Part shown: positions 1 to 7,968 of the stretch, piece after piece
Layout: each line of letters starts with the position of its first letter
Position numbering within the stretch: the stretch's first letter is position 1
Assembly: GCA_023435325.1 (NCBI GenBank)
Contig: JAEYRT010000130.1
Location: 1 to 17,221 of the forward strand
Direction of reading: 5' to 3'
Origin: Pseudomonadota bacterium
GTDB lineage: Bacteria; Pseudomonadota; Gammaproteobacteria; Burkholderiales; Burkholderiaceae_C
Length of the DNA: 17,221 nucleotides
Notes under the pieces: generated by a model
The model's input: the letters and a program-made list of their open reading frames with translations, nothing else
Databases searched by the model: none
What the model was told of the DNA's origin: nothing
Program-made: the position numbers and the translations under genes

Positions 1-189
1 CGCACCATACGCACCGACAAGCTGATTGCCGTCGTGCATTACGGCACGCCGGAAAAAGCCAATGGCCGTGACCGCCGTACCTGGGCGCAGGACTTGCAGG
101 TCCGGGTCGATGCCCTGCGTCAACCTGGTCTGCCGCAGGCACCGGCTTCTTCTTCCGTGCCGTTGAGGCATGTGACCATGGCTAAGTAA
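1..189 (+). CDS. C-terminal end of an unrecognised protein (5' truncated)
   Basis: Frame 1 is open from the first base to a TAA at 187-189, giving the last 62 residues of a protein whose start lies outside the window. The visible part reads as a short hydrophobic strand (LIAVVHYGTPEKA), then a basic, tryptophan-containing stretch (GRDRRTWAQDL), then a low-complexity tail rich in Pro, Ala and Ser that ends HVTMAK. I do not recognise the family. Codon use is like that of the neighbouring genes, so it is probably a real gene end. The next gene starts about 100 bp downstream on the same strand with its own ribosome binding site. No convincing terminator follows; only a weak CTGAC/GTCAG hairpin at 232-249 is present. 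Confidence 0.55.
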   Translation, partial: RTIRTDKLIAVVHYGTPEKANGRDRRTWAQDLQVRVDALRQPGLPQAPASSSVPLRHVTMAK

Positions 190-293
190 GTCGGTGCACA
201 ACGTGAACCGCAACGCAGTGCGCTGCGCTGTCTGACGGGCGTTTGTCAGGGCATCCCTCACAATGTGGCTATCACTGGCTGCTTGAGGGAGAT

Positions 294-1700
294 ATGTCCA
301 TATCCACCATTCACGTCGATATTGCGGTCATCGGTGCCGGTACTGCAGGCATGCATGCCTACCACACGGCCAAACGCGCAGGCGCTATGGTCGTGCTGAT
401 CGATCACGGTCCGCTAGGCACCACGTGTGCGCGTACCGGCTGCATGCCGTCCAAGGCGGTGCTGCATGCAGCACATCGCTGGAGTACGCTGCAGGCGCTG
501 CTGCCTGAAGGGGGTGCACAGGCTTTGCCTGCAGGTCATACGACGCCGCAGCAGTTGTGGGCGCAGGCGCTCAGCATCCGGGACCAACTGGTACAAGGCA
601 ATGTGCGCCATCTTGAAAAGCTGGCTGGCGATGATCTGCTGCGGGCCAGTGCACGCTTTGTGGCACCCGATATGCTGGAGCTGGACGATGGTCGTCGCGT
701 GCATGCACGTGCCTTTGTGGTGGCCACCGGGTCCGAGGGGGTTAGGCCTGAATCATTGCAGGCCGAGTTGGGCGCGGCACTGATCACCAGCGACGAGCTG
801 TTTTTCCTGCCCGAGCTGCCGCGCAGTGTGGCCATCATGGGCACGGGGGCAATTGGTTTGGAAATGGGCGTGGCCCTGTCCCGGCTGGGGGTGGATGTGG
901 TGGCTGCAGGACGATCGGCCAGTGTTGCGAAGGTGGCAGACCCTGAAGTGGGGCGGGCCGCTACCCGCTATTTCTCGGCGCAGCTGCCTCTGGCTTTGGG
1001 GGCATCCGATATTCGGGTGGTGCGTGAGGGAAACGGCGTGTGCATGCAGGCTGGCACGCTCACGCACCGTGCGCAATATCTGCTGGCGGCGTTGGGTCGC
1101 AGGCCACGATTGGGGGCTTTGAATGTGGAGGCGGCGCAGGTACAGCTGGATGAAAAAGGCCGCCCGCGCACCGAGAAGGGCAGCTTGCGCTGTGCAGGTA
1201 CGATGGTGTTTGTCGCTGGAGATCCGGCCCCAAGCCCGGCGCTGATGCATGAAGCCGGTCATGACGGTACGCTGGCAGCCCAGCAGGCGCTCAAGGCCCT
1301 GGGCGATGGTTCCTGGAAAGACATGCAGGAGCGTCACCGTACGGTCCCGCTCTCTATTGTGTTCACGGATCCGGACATTGCAGAAGTGGGGCTGCGTTTT
1401 GACCAACTGCCTGCCGATGCCCTGATAGGGCGTGTGGACGGTGCAGGTAGTGGCCGCTCCAAGCTCATGCAGGCCCCGCACCATCTGCTGCATCTGTATG
1501 CAGACCGGCATTCAGGCCAGATGCTGGGTGCCAGCATGTTTTGTGCGCGTGGGGAACACTTGGCGCATTCGCTGGCCTGGGCCATCCAGCGCGGAGAGAC
1601 CGTGGACAGTTTGCTGGAGCTGCCGTTCTACCATCCGACGCTGGAAGAGATGATTGATACGGCCTTGCGCAACATGCGCCATGAGATGCATCAGTCTTGA
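294..1700 (+). CDS. Dihydrolipoyl dehydrogenase-type flavoprotein disulfide oxidoreductase
   Basis: This 468-residue protein belongs to the class I pyridine nucleotide-disulfide oxidoreductases, which move electrons between NAD(P)H, FAD and a redox disulfide. An FAD Rossmann motif GAGTAG is at residues 14-19 and the redox pair is CARTGC (Cys45, Cys50). A second GxGxxG (GTGAIG) marks the NAD(P) domain, and a VFVAGD motif marks the second FAD contact. The C-terminal HPTLEE keeps the catalytic His/Glu spacing of lipoamide dehydrogenases. The start at 294 is chosen because GAGGGAG at 285-291 sits just upstream and the FAD motif follows closely; the reading frame stays open back to 243. No 2-oxoacid dehydrogenase E1 or E2 gene is adjacent, so the lipoyl substrate is inferred from family only. 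A mercuric reductase or soluble transhydrogenase is less likely: there is no heavy-metal domain, and the HPTLxE ending fits Lpd best. Confidence 0.85.
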   Translation: MSISTIHVDIAVIGAGTAGMHAYHTAKRAGAMVVLIDHGPLGTTCARTGCMPSKAVLHAAHRWSTLQALLPEGGAQALPAGHTTPQQLWAQALSIRDQLVQGNVRHLEKLAGDDLLRASARFVAPDMLELDDGRRVHARAFVVATGSEGVRPESLQAELGAALITSDELFFLPELPRSVAIMGTGAIGLEMGVALSRLGVDVVAAGRSASVAKVADPEVGRAATRYFSAQLPLALGASDIRVVREGNGVCMQAGTLTHRAQYLLAALGRRPRLGALNVEAAQVQLDEKGRPRTEKGSLRCAGTMVFVAGDPAPSPALMHEAGHDGTLAAQQALKALGDGSWKDMQERHRTVPLSIVFTDPDIAEVGLRFDQLPADALIGRVDGAGSGRSKLMQAPHHLLHLYADRHSGQMLGASMFCARGEHLAHSLAWAIQRGETVDSLLELPFYHPTLEEMIDTALRNMRHEMHQS

Positions 1701-1720
1701 CCTCACGGTACATGTCGGTA

Positions 1721-1767
1721 GGTGCTCCTGTCGATAATGACCGTCTAAGAAAAGGGAGGTCAGCACC
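1721..1767 (+). promoter_or_regulatory. Possible leader hairpin masking the DUF423 Shine-Dalgarno
   Basis: GGTGCT at 1721-1726 is the exact complement of AGCACC at 1762-1767, which abuts the start codon. CCT at 1727-1729 can continue the stem with AGG at 1757-1759 across a two-base bulge. Alternatively CTCC (1725-1728) can pair with GGAG (1755-1758). Either fold buries the ribosome binding site. The loop is long (27 bases), so stability is uncertain and a regulatory role is only inferred. Confidence 0.3.
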
Positions 1768-2163
1768 ATGCGCAAATTCTGGATTCCTCTGGCGGCTTTA
1801 TTGGGCATGTCCGGTGTCGGCCTTGCGGCTTATGCCTCGCACGGTTTGGGTTTTATCAGCGACCCGGTCGTTCGCGAAGCCACGCGTGGCACCCTGCAAC
1901 TGGCGGTGCAGCAGCAGATGCTGCATGCACTGGCCTTGCTGGGCGTGGGCATTTTGTCGATCAAGGGTGGTGGCAATCGCTGGCTTTGTGCCGCCGCTGC
2001 CCTGTTCACCATCGGCGTGTGCTTGTTCAGCGGTTTGATTTATCTGCGTACCTTTACCGGAATTGAGACTTTCCGTGCGTTGGTCCCCTGGGGGGGAATC
2101 AGTTTGATGCTGGCATGGCTGGCGCTGGGTATTGGTGGTTGGAAAGCCGCCCAAAACGCCTAA
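1768..2163 (+). CDS. DUF423 family small membrane protein
   Basis: This 131-residue hydrophobic protein has four likely membrane segments, near residues 5-25, 45-66, 70-92 and 103-124. The N-terminal pattern AALLGMSGVGLAAYASHGL, followed by a helix containing QQQMLHALALL, matches the DUF423 family (YgdD of E. coli), whose biochemical function is not established. The start is set by a strong GGGAGG at 1754-1759, eight bases before ATG. The stop lies 11 bp before the next gene, so the two are probably cotranscribed. The leader can fold so that the Shine-Dalgarno sequence is paired; see the separate regulatory entry. Confidence 0.85.
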   Translation: MRKFWIPLAALLGMSGVGLAAYASHGLGFISDPVVREATRGTLQLAVQQQMLHALALLGVGILSIKGGGNRWLCAAAALFTIGVCLFSGLIYLRTFTGIETFRALVPWGGISLMLAWLALGIGGWKAAQNA

Positions 2164-2174
2164 ACTTTGCAGCC

Positions 2175-2525
2175 ATGAGCGATATCACCATTTTTCATAA
2201 CAACCGCTGCAGCAATTCGCGTGGCGCCCTGCAAATCCTGCGCGACCGTGGCATTGAACCCAATGTTGTGGATTACCTGGCCACACCGCTGACAGCTGCG
2301 GAGCTGGCCGAGCTGGTCGCGCATATCGGTGTGCCGGTGCGTGACTTGTTGCGCAGCAAGGAAACAGTGTTTCAGGAGTTGGGGCTGGGCAATCCTGCAG
2401 TGACGGATGATCAGTTGATCATGGCTGTGGCCCAACACCCCGTGCTGCTCAATCGCCCGATTGTGGTCACCCCCAAGGGCGCGGCGCTGTGCCGCCCGCC
2501 TGAGAAATTGTTGGAATTGCTGTAG
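2175..2525 (+). CDS. arsC: ArsC-family glutaredoxin-dependent reductase (arsenate reductase-like)
   Basis: This 116-residue cytoplasmic protein has the thioredoxin-like ArsC fold. It begins with IFHNNRCSNSR, where Cys12 is the catalytic cysteine. The arginines that bind the oxyanion in E. coli ArsC are all present at the same positions: Arg60 in LLRSKE, Arg94 in LNRPIV and Arg107 in LCRPPE. Family members reduce arsenate to arsenite using glutathione and glutaredoxin. No arsR, arsB or acr3 gene is nearby, so this may be a stand-alone, YfgD-like member whose physiological substrate is not arsenate. The ATG at 2175 is preferred because the upstream in-frame extension only overlaps the previous gene. 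It follows the DUF423 gene by 11 bp and lacks a strong Shine-Dalgarno of its own, suggesting coupled translation. Confidence 0.88.
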   Translation: MSDITIFHNNRCSNSRGALQILRDRGIEPNVVDYLATPLTAAELAELVAHIGVPVRDLLRSKETVFQELGLGNPAVTDDQLIMAVAQHPVLLNRPIVVTPKGAALCRPPEKLLELL

Positions 2526-2602
2526 CCACCCGCCTGCAAGAAACTGTCCGTCACGCCACGCCATGTGTTCTGTGTGCGGGAAAACTCAAAATATCGTGCA
2601 GG

Positions 2603-3682
2603 TCAGGCGTTGTCTTTGTCTTTTGACTTGAGCGTTTGCTGCAGCCGTTGAGTGACGGCATAGGTGCTGCCGCGTACCTGAGCGGCGGCCTGTCCCAAGC
2701 CTTGGGTGGTGGCTTGGTAGGCGGACTGGGTGGCATCACCCACGCTGCGTCCCGCTTGCTTGACACTGTCGGCGGCGGCCTGTGCGGTGCTGACCACACT
2801 GTGTTTGATGCGGCCATACACCGTCTGTGTGATTTGTGCCCCGCAGTCTTTGACGATCATGCCCAGCATATGCGCTGCACGGCGGGTGGCGTTTTGCTTG
2901 ATGGCATCGCGCTCGGGGGCATGCTCTGGCGCGCAGTAGGCCTGGGCAATCAAGCCCACACGCAAAGTGAGAAAAGCGTTGGCTGCACCGCTTGCCAGGC
3001 TATTGGTCAACAGGTTGCCCATGCCGCCCAAACCGGGAATATTGGCCATGGCGGCTGGGGTGGCCGATTGCACAATGGGGGCCGTCAGCTCGGCAAAATC
3101 TATCTCATCCAGGCTGCTGGCAATCAATACACAGGCTCCGACATTGCTGTAGAGGTAAGACATCTGCTTCAGTGATGGGCGTAGGCCATAGATGCGGGCA
3201 ATGCGCCAGACCAGTTGCACTTGGCTGATTAAAACGACTAAACCATCAAGGCGGCCGTTCTGCATCAGGGCCGTGCTCGCCAGCACGCCAGCAGCGGTAC
3301 GACGGGTGTCAGCCTCCGCTGCAGCGCGCAGTTGTTCCAGGGCATGGTGTACCTCGGCTTCAGTGCTCAGGGACGGGTCTGCCAGCAGTGGGTTGCTGAC
3401 CAAGTGCGCGCGCAGCCGTGCTTGGTATTGCGCAACGGCATGCAGGTCACCCTCTTGCGGGTAACGCAGTGCAGGGGGCAGGCGCAGCAGCCATATCGTA
3501 GGCCAAGCCACTGTGGCCAACAGCAAGGTGATCAGGCTCCAGAATACCGGTTGCCCGGCGCCGGTATGCAGGCGGTCAGCAGCATCGGCCAGTTGGCTGA
3601 TCATGGCAACTGCGAACACCCCGCTCCACACTACCAACGCAATGGCTACAGCGCTGAGCAAACGTGAGGTGAGTTGAGACAT
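2603..3682 (-). CDS. DUF697 (YcjF-like) inner membrane protein
   Basis: This is a 359-residue protein with two N-terminal membrane helices (about residues 8-30 and 47-68), a central soluble part, and a DUF697-like domain. That domain contains TAAGVLASTALMQNGRLDGLVVL, LISQVQLVWRIARIYGLRPS and a glycine-rich IPGLGGMGNLLTNSLASGAANAFLTLRVG segment. The last 80 residues are a charged, alanine- and glutamine-rich helix with repeated short motifs, possibly an amphipathic or coiled-coil tail. Function is unknown; relatives often accompany YcjX-type GTPases, but none is present here. The start at 3682 (ATG, preceded by AAGGATG) is preferred over an upstream in-frame option that would overlap the intergenic hairpin. 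It lies 75 bp downstream of ureG on the same strand, so read-through from the urease genes is possible, but no urease role is known. Confidence 0.75.
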   Translation of the reverse strand: MSQLTSRLLSAVAIALVVWSGVFAVAMISQLADAADRLHTGAGQPVFWSLITLLLATVAWPTIWLLRLPPALRYPQEGDLHAVAQYQARLRAHLVSNPLLADPSLSTEAEVHHALEQLRAAAEADTRRTAAGVLASTALMQNGRLDGLVVLISQVQLVWRIARIYGLRPSLKQMSYLYSNVGACVLIASSLDEIDFAELTAPIVQSATPAAMANIPGLGGMGNLLTNSLASGAANAFLTLRVGLIAQAYCAPEHAPERDAIKQNATRRAAHMLGMIVKDCGAQITQTVYGRIKHSVVSTAQAAADSVKQAGRSVGDATQSAYQATTQGLGQAAAQVRGSTYAVTQRLQQTLKSKDKDNA

Positions 3683-3757
3683 GGCCACATCCTTGCAAAC
3701 AAAAACGTTGCCCAGTGTGCCTGAGTGCTGCACGGTGTGCAGCGACTGCGGAAATGT

Positions 3758-4420
3758 TCAGTTGTTGGAAAGTAGGCCCTGCTTCTCGATGAAAGCAATG
3801 ACTTCATCCAAGCCCTGCTGTGTCTTGAGGTTGGTCATCACAAAAGGCTTGAGCCCCTTGGGCGTGGTGCGTTGCTGGATGGTGTCGCTGCGCATGATCT
3901 CCAAGTTGGCTCCCACATGCGGGGCGAGGTCGGTCTTGTTGATGACAAACAGATCGCTCTTGGTGATGCCGGGGCCACCCTTGCGTGGAATCTTCTCGCC
4001 AGCCGCCACGTCGATCACGTAGATGGTCAGGTCAGACAGTTCGGGGCTGAAAGTGGCTGCCAGGTTGTCGCCGCCCGATTCGATAAAGATGATGTCGGCA
4101 TTCGGAAAGTCCACCAGCATGCGGTTGATGGCTTCAAGGTTGATCGACGCATCTTCGCGAATCGCCGTGTGCGGGCAGCCACCTGTTTCCACGCCCATGA
4201 TGCGTTCGGCAGGCAGTGCACCGCTGATGGTCAGCAAGCGCTGGTCTTCCTTGGTGTAGATGTCGTTGGTGATGGCCACCAAGTCCCACTTCTCACGCAT
4301 GGCTTTGCACAGCATTTCCAGAATGGTGGTTTTGCCGGAACCGACAGGGCCGCCGATGCCTACGCGCAGGGGGGGCAGTTTTTTGGTGCGTTTGGGAATG
4401 TGGTGTAGTGCGGTGCTCAT
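3758..4420 (-). CDS. ureG: Urease accessory GTPase UreG
   Basis: UreG is the SIMIBI-class GTPase that delivers nickel to apo-urease with UreD, UreF and UreE in the cytoplasm. The 220-residue protein has a P-loop GPVGSGKT at 24-31, the invariant nickel-binding CPH at 82-84 within GCPHTAIRED, the ESGGDNL switch region near 114-120 and the guanine-specificity NKTD at 160-163. Length and motifs are those of a complete, active family member. Its ATG overlaps the ureF stop (ATGA at 4417-4420), which indicates translational coupling. It is the last urease gene in the block. Confidence 0.98.
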   Translation of the reverse strand: MSTALHHIPKRTKKLPPLRVGIGGPVGSGKTTILEMLCKAMREKWDLVAITNDIYTKEDQRLLTISGALPAERIMGVETGGCPHTAIREDASINLEAINRMLVDFPNADIIFIESGGDNLAATFSPELSDLTIYVIDVAAGEKIPRKGGPGITKSDLFVINKTDLAPHVGANLEIMRSDTIQQRTTPKGLKPFVMTNLKTQQGLDEVIAFIEKQGLLSNN

Positions 4421-5115
4421 GATCTGAAAAGGCGAGAGTATTGGTGTTCATGCCGGGCCGAAAGAATGGCCAGCATGGGTGAAAAGGCCTGCCGCTCGCT
4501 GTCGGGCAGGGCCAGGGCGTGTTCCACTGCAGCAGGAATGTTTTGCGTCAAGCGCGCGAGCATGCGTTGGCCTGCGCTTTGTCCCAGCGGCACGGCCTTG
4601 ATGGCGGCCTGGGTCATGTTTTCGGCCCAGCCGAAGGCGTAGGCCAAGAGTGCATCGTGGGCGCTGGCACCCGTCAGGTGAGCAGCCAGCGCAAAGGCGA
4701 CGGGGTAGCTGGCGTCTTGCGCGGCCAGCCATTGCACACGAGCTTGAATGGCCGTATCACCGGCATAGCGGTTTTTGAGCCATTCAATCAGCGAACGGCC
4801 CATTTGTTCGGTTTGCAAACGCAGCTCGCTGCTCTCGCGGGTATGACGCACCCAATCATTGAGCGCAGCCAGGCGCGTGGTCTGGTCATTGGCCCAAGCG
4901 GGCAAGGCCTGAGCAATCGCAGCCATGTCCCCGCGGGACTGGGTCAGGTGCAGTTGGTGGATCAACCAGTCAGAAGCTTCTGCTTCCGTTGTCACCAAAG
5001 CGGCATTGACGGCAGCCTCCAAGCCTTCTGAATAAGAAAAGCCGCCGATAGGCAGGGCCGGTGAAGCCAGCCACATGAGCTGCAAAAACGTGGAGGAAGA
5101 TGCTGCGCTGTGCAT
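4417..5115 (-). CDS. ureF: Urease accessory protein UreF
   Basis: UreF bridges UreG and the UreD-urease complex and controls nickel insertion. The 232-residue all-helical protein shows the family hallmarks: LQLMWLASPALPIGGFSYSEGLE at about residues 11-33, a central FALAAHL...LLAYAFGWAENMTQAAIKAVPLGQ block, and the terminal SARHEHQYSRLFRS. Nothing is truncated. The start codon is three bases after the ureE stop (TGATATATG) without a clear Shine-Dalgarno of its own, so translation probably depends on ribosomes finishing ureE. The stop overlaps the ureG start. Confidence 0.96.
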   Translation of the reverse strand: MHSAASSSTFLQLMWLASPALPIGGFSYSEGLEAAVNAALVTTEAEASDWLIHQLHLTQSRGDMAAIAQALPAWANDQTTRLAALNDWVRHTRESSELRLQTEQMGRSLIEWLKNRYAGDTAIQARVQWLAAQDASYPVAFALAAHLTGASAHDALLAYAFGWAENMTQAAIKAVPLGQSAGQRMLARLTQNIPAAVEHALALPDSERQAFSPMLAILSARHEHQYSRLFRS

Positions 5116-5118
5116 ATA

Positions 5119-5700
5119 TCAATGGCTGTGATTACAGCAGTGCCCATGCTCGTGCTCGTGCTGATGGTCGTGCGCATGGGCATGGTTATGACCATGGCCA
5201 TGACCATGACCGTGGTGATGGTGGCTGTGCCCGTCATTGGTCACATGGCCACCGTAGGCGCCGCCTTCGGGCTCAAAGGGCAGGTCGGTTTCGACCACGG
5301 TCATGTGCATGCTGCGCAGCATGTCGGCGAGCACATGGTCTGGTTCGATCTTCAGGTGGTCGGGCTGCAGTTCAATGGGAACGTGGCGGTTGCCCAAGTG
5401 GTAGGCCGCACGCATCAGGTCAAAGGCTGTGCCGTGCTCTGTGCAGGCAGTGATTTTGAGCACGCGTTGGGGGGCAGCAATCACACGGACCATGGAGCCG
5501 TCTTCGGCCACCAGTACGTCACCGCCGCGCACGGCCTGACCACGTGGCAGAAAAATGGCCAGTTCACGCCCCTGGCTGTCAGTGGCTGCAAAGCGTGACT
5601 TCTGGCGTACATCCCAATCCAGCTCCACGGATGCGGCGCGCTGGAGGAGGACAGCGGCCAAGCCTTGTCCCTGGGGGAGGAGTTTATTGACGGTCAACAT
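5119..5700 (-). CDS. ureE: Urease nickel metallochaperone UreE with long His-rich tail
   Basis: UreE binds nickel and passes it to UreG. The 193-residue protein has the N-terminal peptide-binding domain, then the metal-binding domain with YHLGNRHVP (His101, His106), the conserved interfacial nickel site. Residues 151-193 form a tail containing 20 histidines in 43 positions, largely alternating HG, HA, HD and HE, plus a CC pair. Such tails bind several extra nickel ions in Klebsiella-type UreE and are absent in many other UreE proteins. The tail-encoding DNA (5119-5250) is visibly CAT/ATG-repetitive and could change length by slippage. ureE is separated from ureC by an opposing gene, so its promoter is not obvious. 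Confidence 0.96.
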   Translation of the reverse strand: MLTVNKLLPQGQGLAAVLLQRAASVELDWDVRQKSRFAATDSQGRELAIFLPRGQAVRGGDVLVAEDGSMVRVIAAPQRVLKITACTEHGTAFDLMRAAYHLGNRHVPIELQPDHLKIEPDHVLADMLRSMHMTVVETDLPFEPEGGAYGGHVTNDGHSHHHHGHGHGHGHNHAHAHDHQHEHEHGHCCNHSH

Positions 5701-5776
5701 ATCTTTTAACTTTCAAAAGGGGAGCTAAAAACTGGCTCGAATCGTGCATAAAAAGCACTTTCGTACACTTGATAGC

Positions 5777-6265
5777 ATGACAAATATGTCAACCCCTAAT
5801 GCACATTCTTCGTCGGTGGTCGCAGATTGGCAGCCTTGCGGTGTCAACCATGTGGCCGTGTACGGCACACTGCGTGCTGGTGGCATCAATGACATTGCGC
5901 GCCTGCGCGATGGTTTGGTGATTACCGGCCGCACGACGCTGACCGGCACGCTCTACGACATGGGCTGGTACCCGGGGCTCAGCTTGCAGGGCAGCCAACA
6001 AGTACTGGCCGAGGTCTATCCGCTGGACAAAGCGCTGGAACAGGTGCTCGATGGCTATGAAGGCATCTGGCCGCAGGACACGGGTGAATACACCAAGCGT
6101 ATCGTCACCGTCCCCGTCGCCCTCACAGGCGGCGGTACGCAAATGATGGCTGTACTGGTCTATGAAGCCTTGCCAGCCGCTGTCGCCCAGTTGCCCGTGA
6201 TTGAGGCTGGCGACTGGCTGGCTTGGTACAACACCCACAAGGCGCATCTTCAGAACAGGAAGTAA
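5777..6265 (+). CDS. Gamma-glutamylcyclotransferase-like (AIG2/GGCT fold) protein
   Basis: This is a 162-residue protein (from the ATG at 5777) of the GGCT superfamily, whose members cyclise gamma-glutamyl amino groups to 5-oxoproline. The substrate-binding loop VYGTLRAGG is at about residues 28-36. The acidic residue equivalent to the catalytic Glu is Glu95 in LDGYEGI, and the mid-domain GTLYDMGWYPGL matches the family. Its real substrate is unknown. Start choice is uncertain: GTG 5744 and ATG 5786 are also in frame and no site has a strong Shine-Dalgarno. It runs opposite to the urease genes and its last 16 bases overlap the 3' end of ureC. Transcripts continuing from ureC into ureE would therefore be antisense to it. 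Confidence 0.78.
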   Translation: MTNMSTPNAHSSSVVADWQPCGVNHVAVYGTLRAGGINDIARLRDGLVITGRTTLTGTLYDMGWYPGLSLQGSQQVLAEVYPLDKALEQVLDGYEGIWPQDTGEYTKRIVTVPVALTGGGTQMMAVLVYEALPAAVAQLPVIEAGDWLAWYNTHKAHLQNRK

Positions 6266-7968
6266 CGCTGGGCCATGGGCAGGCTCTTTGCTGGCTCACA
6301 CGTCAGCAACTGCCCATCGGCACGCACGGCATAGGTCTGCGCATCGACTTCCATGTGCGGTGCCAGGTCGTTGTGCACCATGTGCTGCTTTTGCACGCTG
6401 CGAATGCCTTTGACGGCCGACAAGGTCTTTTGCAATCCAAAGCGTTTGCCAATGTCTGCAGCCAGTCCGGCTTGCGAGACAAAAGTCAGGGACGTCTTGG
6501 CAATTGCACCGCCAAACGCGCCAAACATGGGGCGGTAGTGCACGGGTTGCGGCGTGGGAATCGAGGCGTTCGGGTCGCCCATGGCGGCCATGGCGATCAA
6601 GCCACCTTTTAGGATGCAAAAGGGCTTCACGCCAAAGAAGGCGGGCTTCCAAATGACGATATCAGCCCATTTGCCCACTTCAATGCTGCCCACCTCGTGG
6701 CTGATGCCGTGCGCAATCGCGGGGTTGATGGTGTATTTGGCGATATAGCGCTTGACGCGGAAGTTGTCGTGGCGTGCGGTGTCGCCTTGCAAGGCACCGC
6801 GCTGCTGCTTCATCTTGTGCGCGGTTTGCCAGGTGCGCAGAATCACTTCACCCACACGGCCCATGGCCTGACTGTCCGAACTGAACATGCTGATGGCGCC
6901 GATGTCGTGCAGGATGTCTTCGGCGGCAATGGTTTCCTTGCGGATGCGGCTTTCGGCAAAGGCCAAGTCCTCGGCAATGCTGGCGTCCAGGTGGTGGCAG
7001 ACCATCAACATATCGACGTGTTCATCGAGCGTGTTGATGGTGTAGGGGCGCGTGGGGTTGGTCGACGAGGGCAGCACATTGGCTTCACCCACCACTTTCA
7101 GAATGTCTGGTGCATGGCCACCGCCCGCACCTTCGGTGTGGAAGGTGTGGATGGTACGGCCCTTGAAGGCGGCCACGGTGTCTTCCACAAAACCCGATTC
7201 ATTGAGTGTGTCGGTATGAATCGCGACTTGCGTATCGGTTGCTTCGGCCACGCTCAGGCAGTTGTCGATGGCGGCGGGTGTGCTGCCCCAGTCTTCGTGC
7301 AGTTTCAGGCCGATCGCGCCGGCGTTGATTTGCTCGTGCAGGCCTGCAGGTAAAGCCGCATTGCCCTTGCCCAGAAAACCCAGATTCATGGGGAAGGCAT
7401 CGGCGGCTTGCAACATGCGCTCCATATTCCAAGGGCCAGGCGTGCAGGTGGTGGCAAAGGTGCCGGTCGCTGGCCCCGTGCCACCGCCAATCATGGTGGT
7501 CACGCCGCTGGTAAGGGCCTCTTCAATCTGCTGCGGTGCGATGAAGTGAATGTGCGTGTCGATGCCGCCTGCGGTGACGATGTTGCCCTCGCACGAAATG
7601 ATTTCCGTGCCGGGGCCAATGATGATGTCCACGCCCGGCTGCGTGTCGGGGTTACCCGCCTTGCCAATGGCGGCAATGCGGCCGTTCTTGAGGCCAATGT
7701 CGGCCTTGACAATGCCCCAGTGGTCCACGATCAGCGCATTGGTCAGCACCGTGTCCATGGCCCCTTGCTCGCGACTGCGCTGGCTTTGTGCCATGCCATC
7801 GCGAATGGTCTTGCCGCCGCCAAATTTCACTTCCTCGCCATAGCCACCGGCAGCCAGCGTGAAGTCTTTTTCAACTTCGATCAGCAAGTCGGTATCGGCC
7901 AGGCGCACACGGTCACCCAAAGTAGGGCCGAAGGTTTCGGCATAGGCGCGTTTGTCCATCGTGGCCAT
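6250..7968 (-). CDS. ureC: Urease subunit alpha UreC
   Basis: UreC is the catalytic subunit of nickel urease (urea + water to ammonia and carbamate). The 572-residue protein is full length, and every active-site residue is present at a constant +5 offset from Klebsiella numbering. The nickel ligands are His139 and His141 (THIH), His251, His277 and Asp365. Lys222 in GLKLHEDWG is the carbamylated bridge, and His325 in MVCHHLD is the mobile-flap acid. It is therefore predicted to be active once metallated. The first ATG is chosen because AGGAG lies seven bases upstream; a second ATG is four codons in. The ureB stop and ureC start share one base (TAATG). The 3' end overlaps the opposing GGCT-like gene. 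Confidence 0.99.
   Translation of the reverse strand: MATMDKRAYAETFGPTLGDRVRLADTDLLIEVEKDFTLAAGGYGEEVKFGGGKTIRDGMAQSQRSREQGAMDTVLTNALIVDHWGIVKADIGLKNGRIAAIGKAGNPDTQPGVDIIIGPGTEIISCEGNIVTAGGIDTHIHFIAPQQIEEALTSGVTTMIGGGTGPATGTFATTCTPGPWNMERMLQAADAFPMNLGFLGKGNAALPAGLHEQINAGAIGLKLHEDWGSTPAAIDNCLSVAEATDTQVAIHTDTLNESGFVEDTVAAFKGRTIHTFHTEGAGGGHAPDILKVVGEANVLPSSTNPTRPYTINTLDEHVDMLMVCHHLDASIAEDLAFAESRIRKETIAAEDILHDIGAISMFSSDSQAMGRVGEVILRTWQTAHKMKQQRGALQGDTARHDNFRVKRYIAKYTINPAIAHGISHEVGSIEVGKWADIVIWKPAFFGVKPFCILKGGLIAMAAMGDPNASIPTPQPVHYRPMFGAFGGAIAKTSLTFVSQAGLAADIGKRFGLQKTLSAVKGIRSVQKQHMVHNDLAPHMEVDAQTYAVRADGQLLTCEPAKSLPMAQRYFLF

Noticed and set aside
1..189. Possibility that the first partial frame is noise
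   Set aside because: The frame is open across the whole stretch with codon use like the rest of the window, so it is retained as a probable gene end of unknown function.
753..1511. Long open frame on the - strand inside the dihydrolipoyl dehydrogenase gene (252 codons)
   Set aside because: It is antisense to a well-supported gene, has no recognisable domain or ribosome site, and its composition (His, Gln, Arg, Thr rich) is typical of frames opposite GC-rich coding sequence.
3727..3743. GCTGCAC/GTGCAGC hairpin between ureG and the DUF697 gene
   Set aside because: The stem is perfect, but no T-run follows directly on the - strand, so it is not a convincing terminator; kept only as a possible mRNA structure.
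5119..5240. Short tandem CAT/ATG pattern considered as a CRISPR or satellite repeat
   Set aside because: It is fully explained by the alternating histidine codons of the UreE tail, with no spacer structure.
5778..5791. TGACA-N4-TGTCA inverted repeat at the start of the GGCT-like gene
   Set aside because: It is short, lies within the probable coding start, and matches no operator I can name with confidence.
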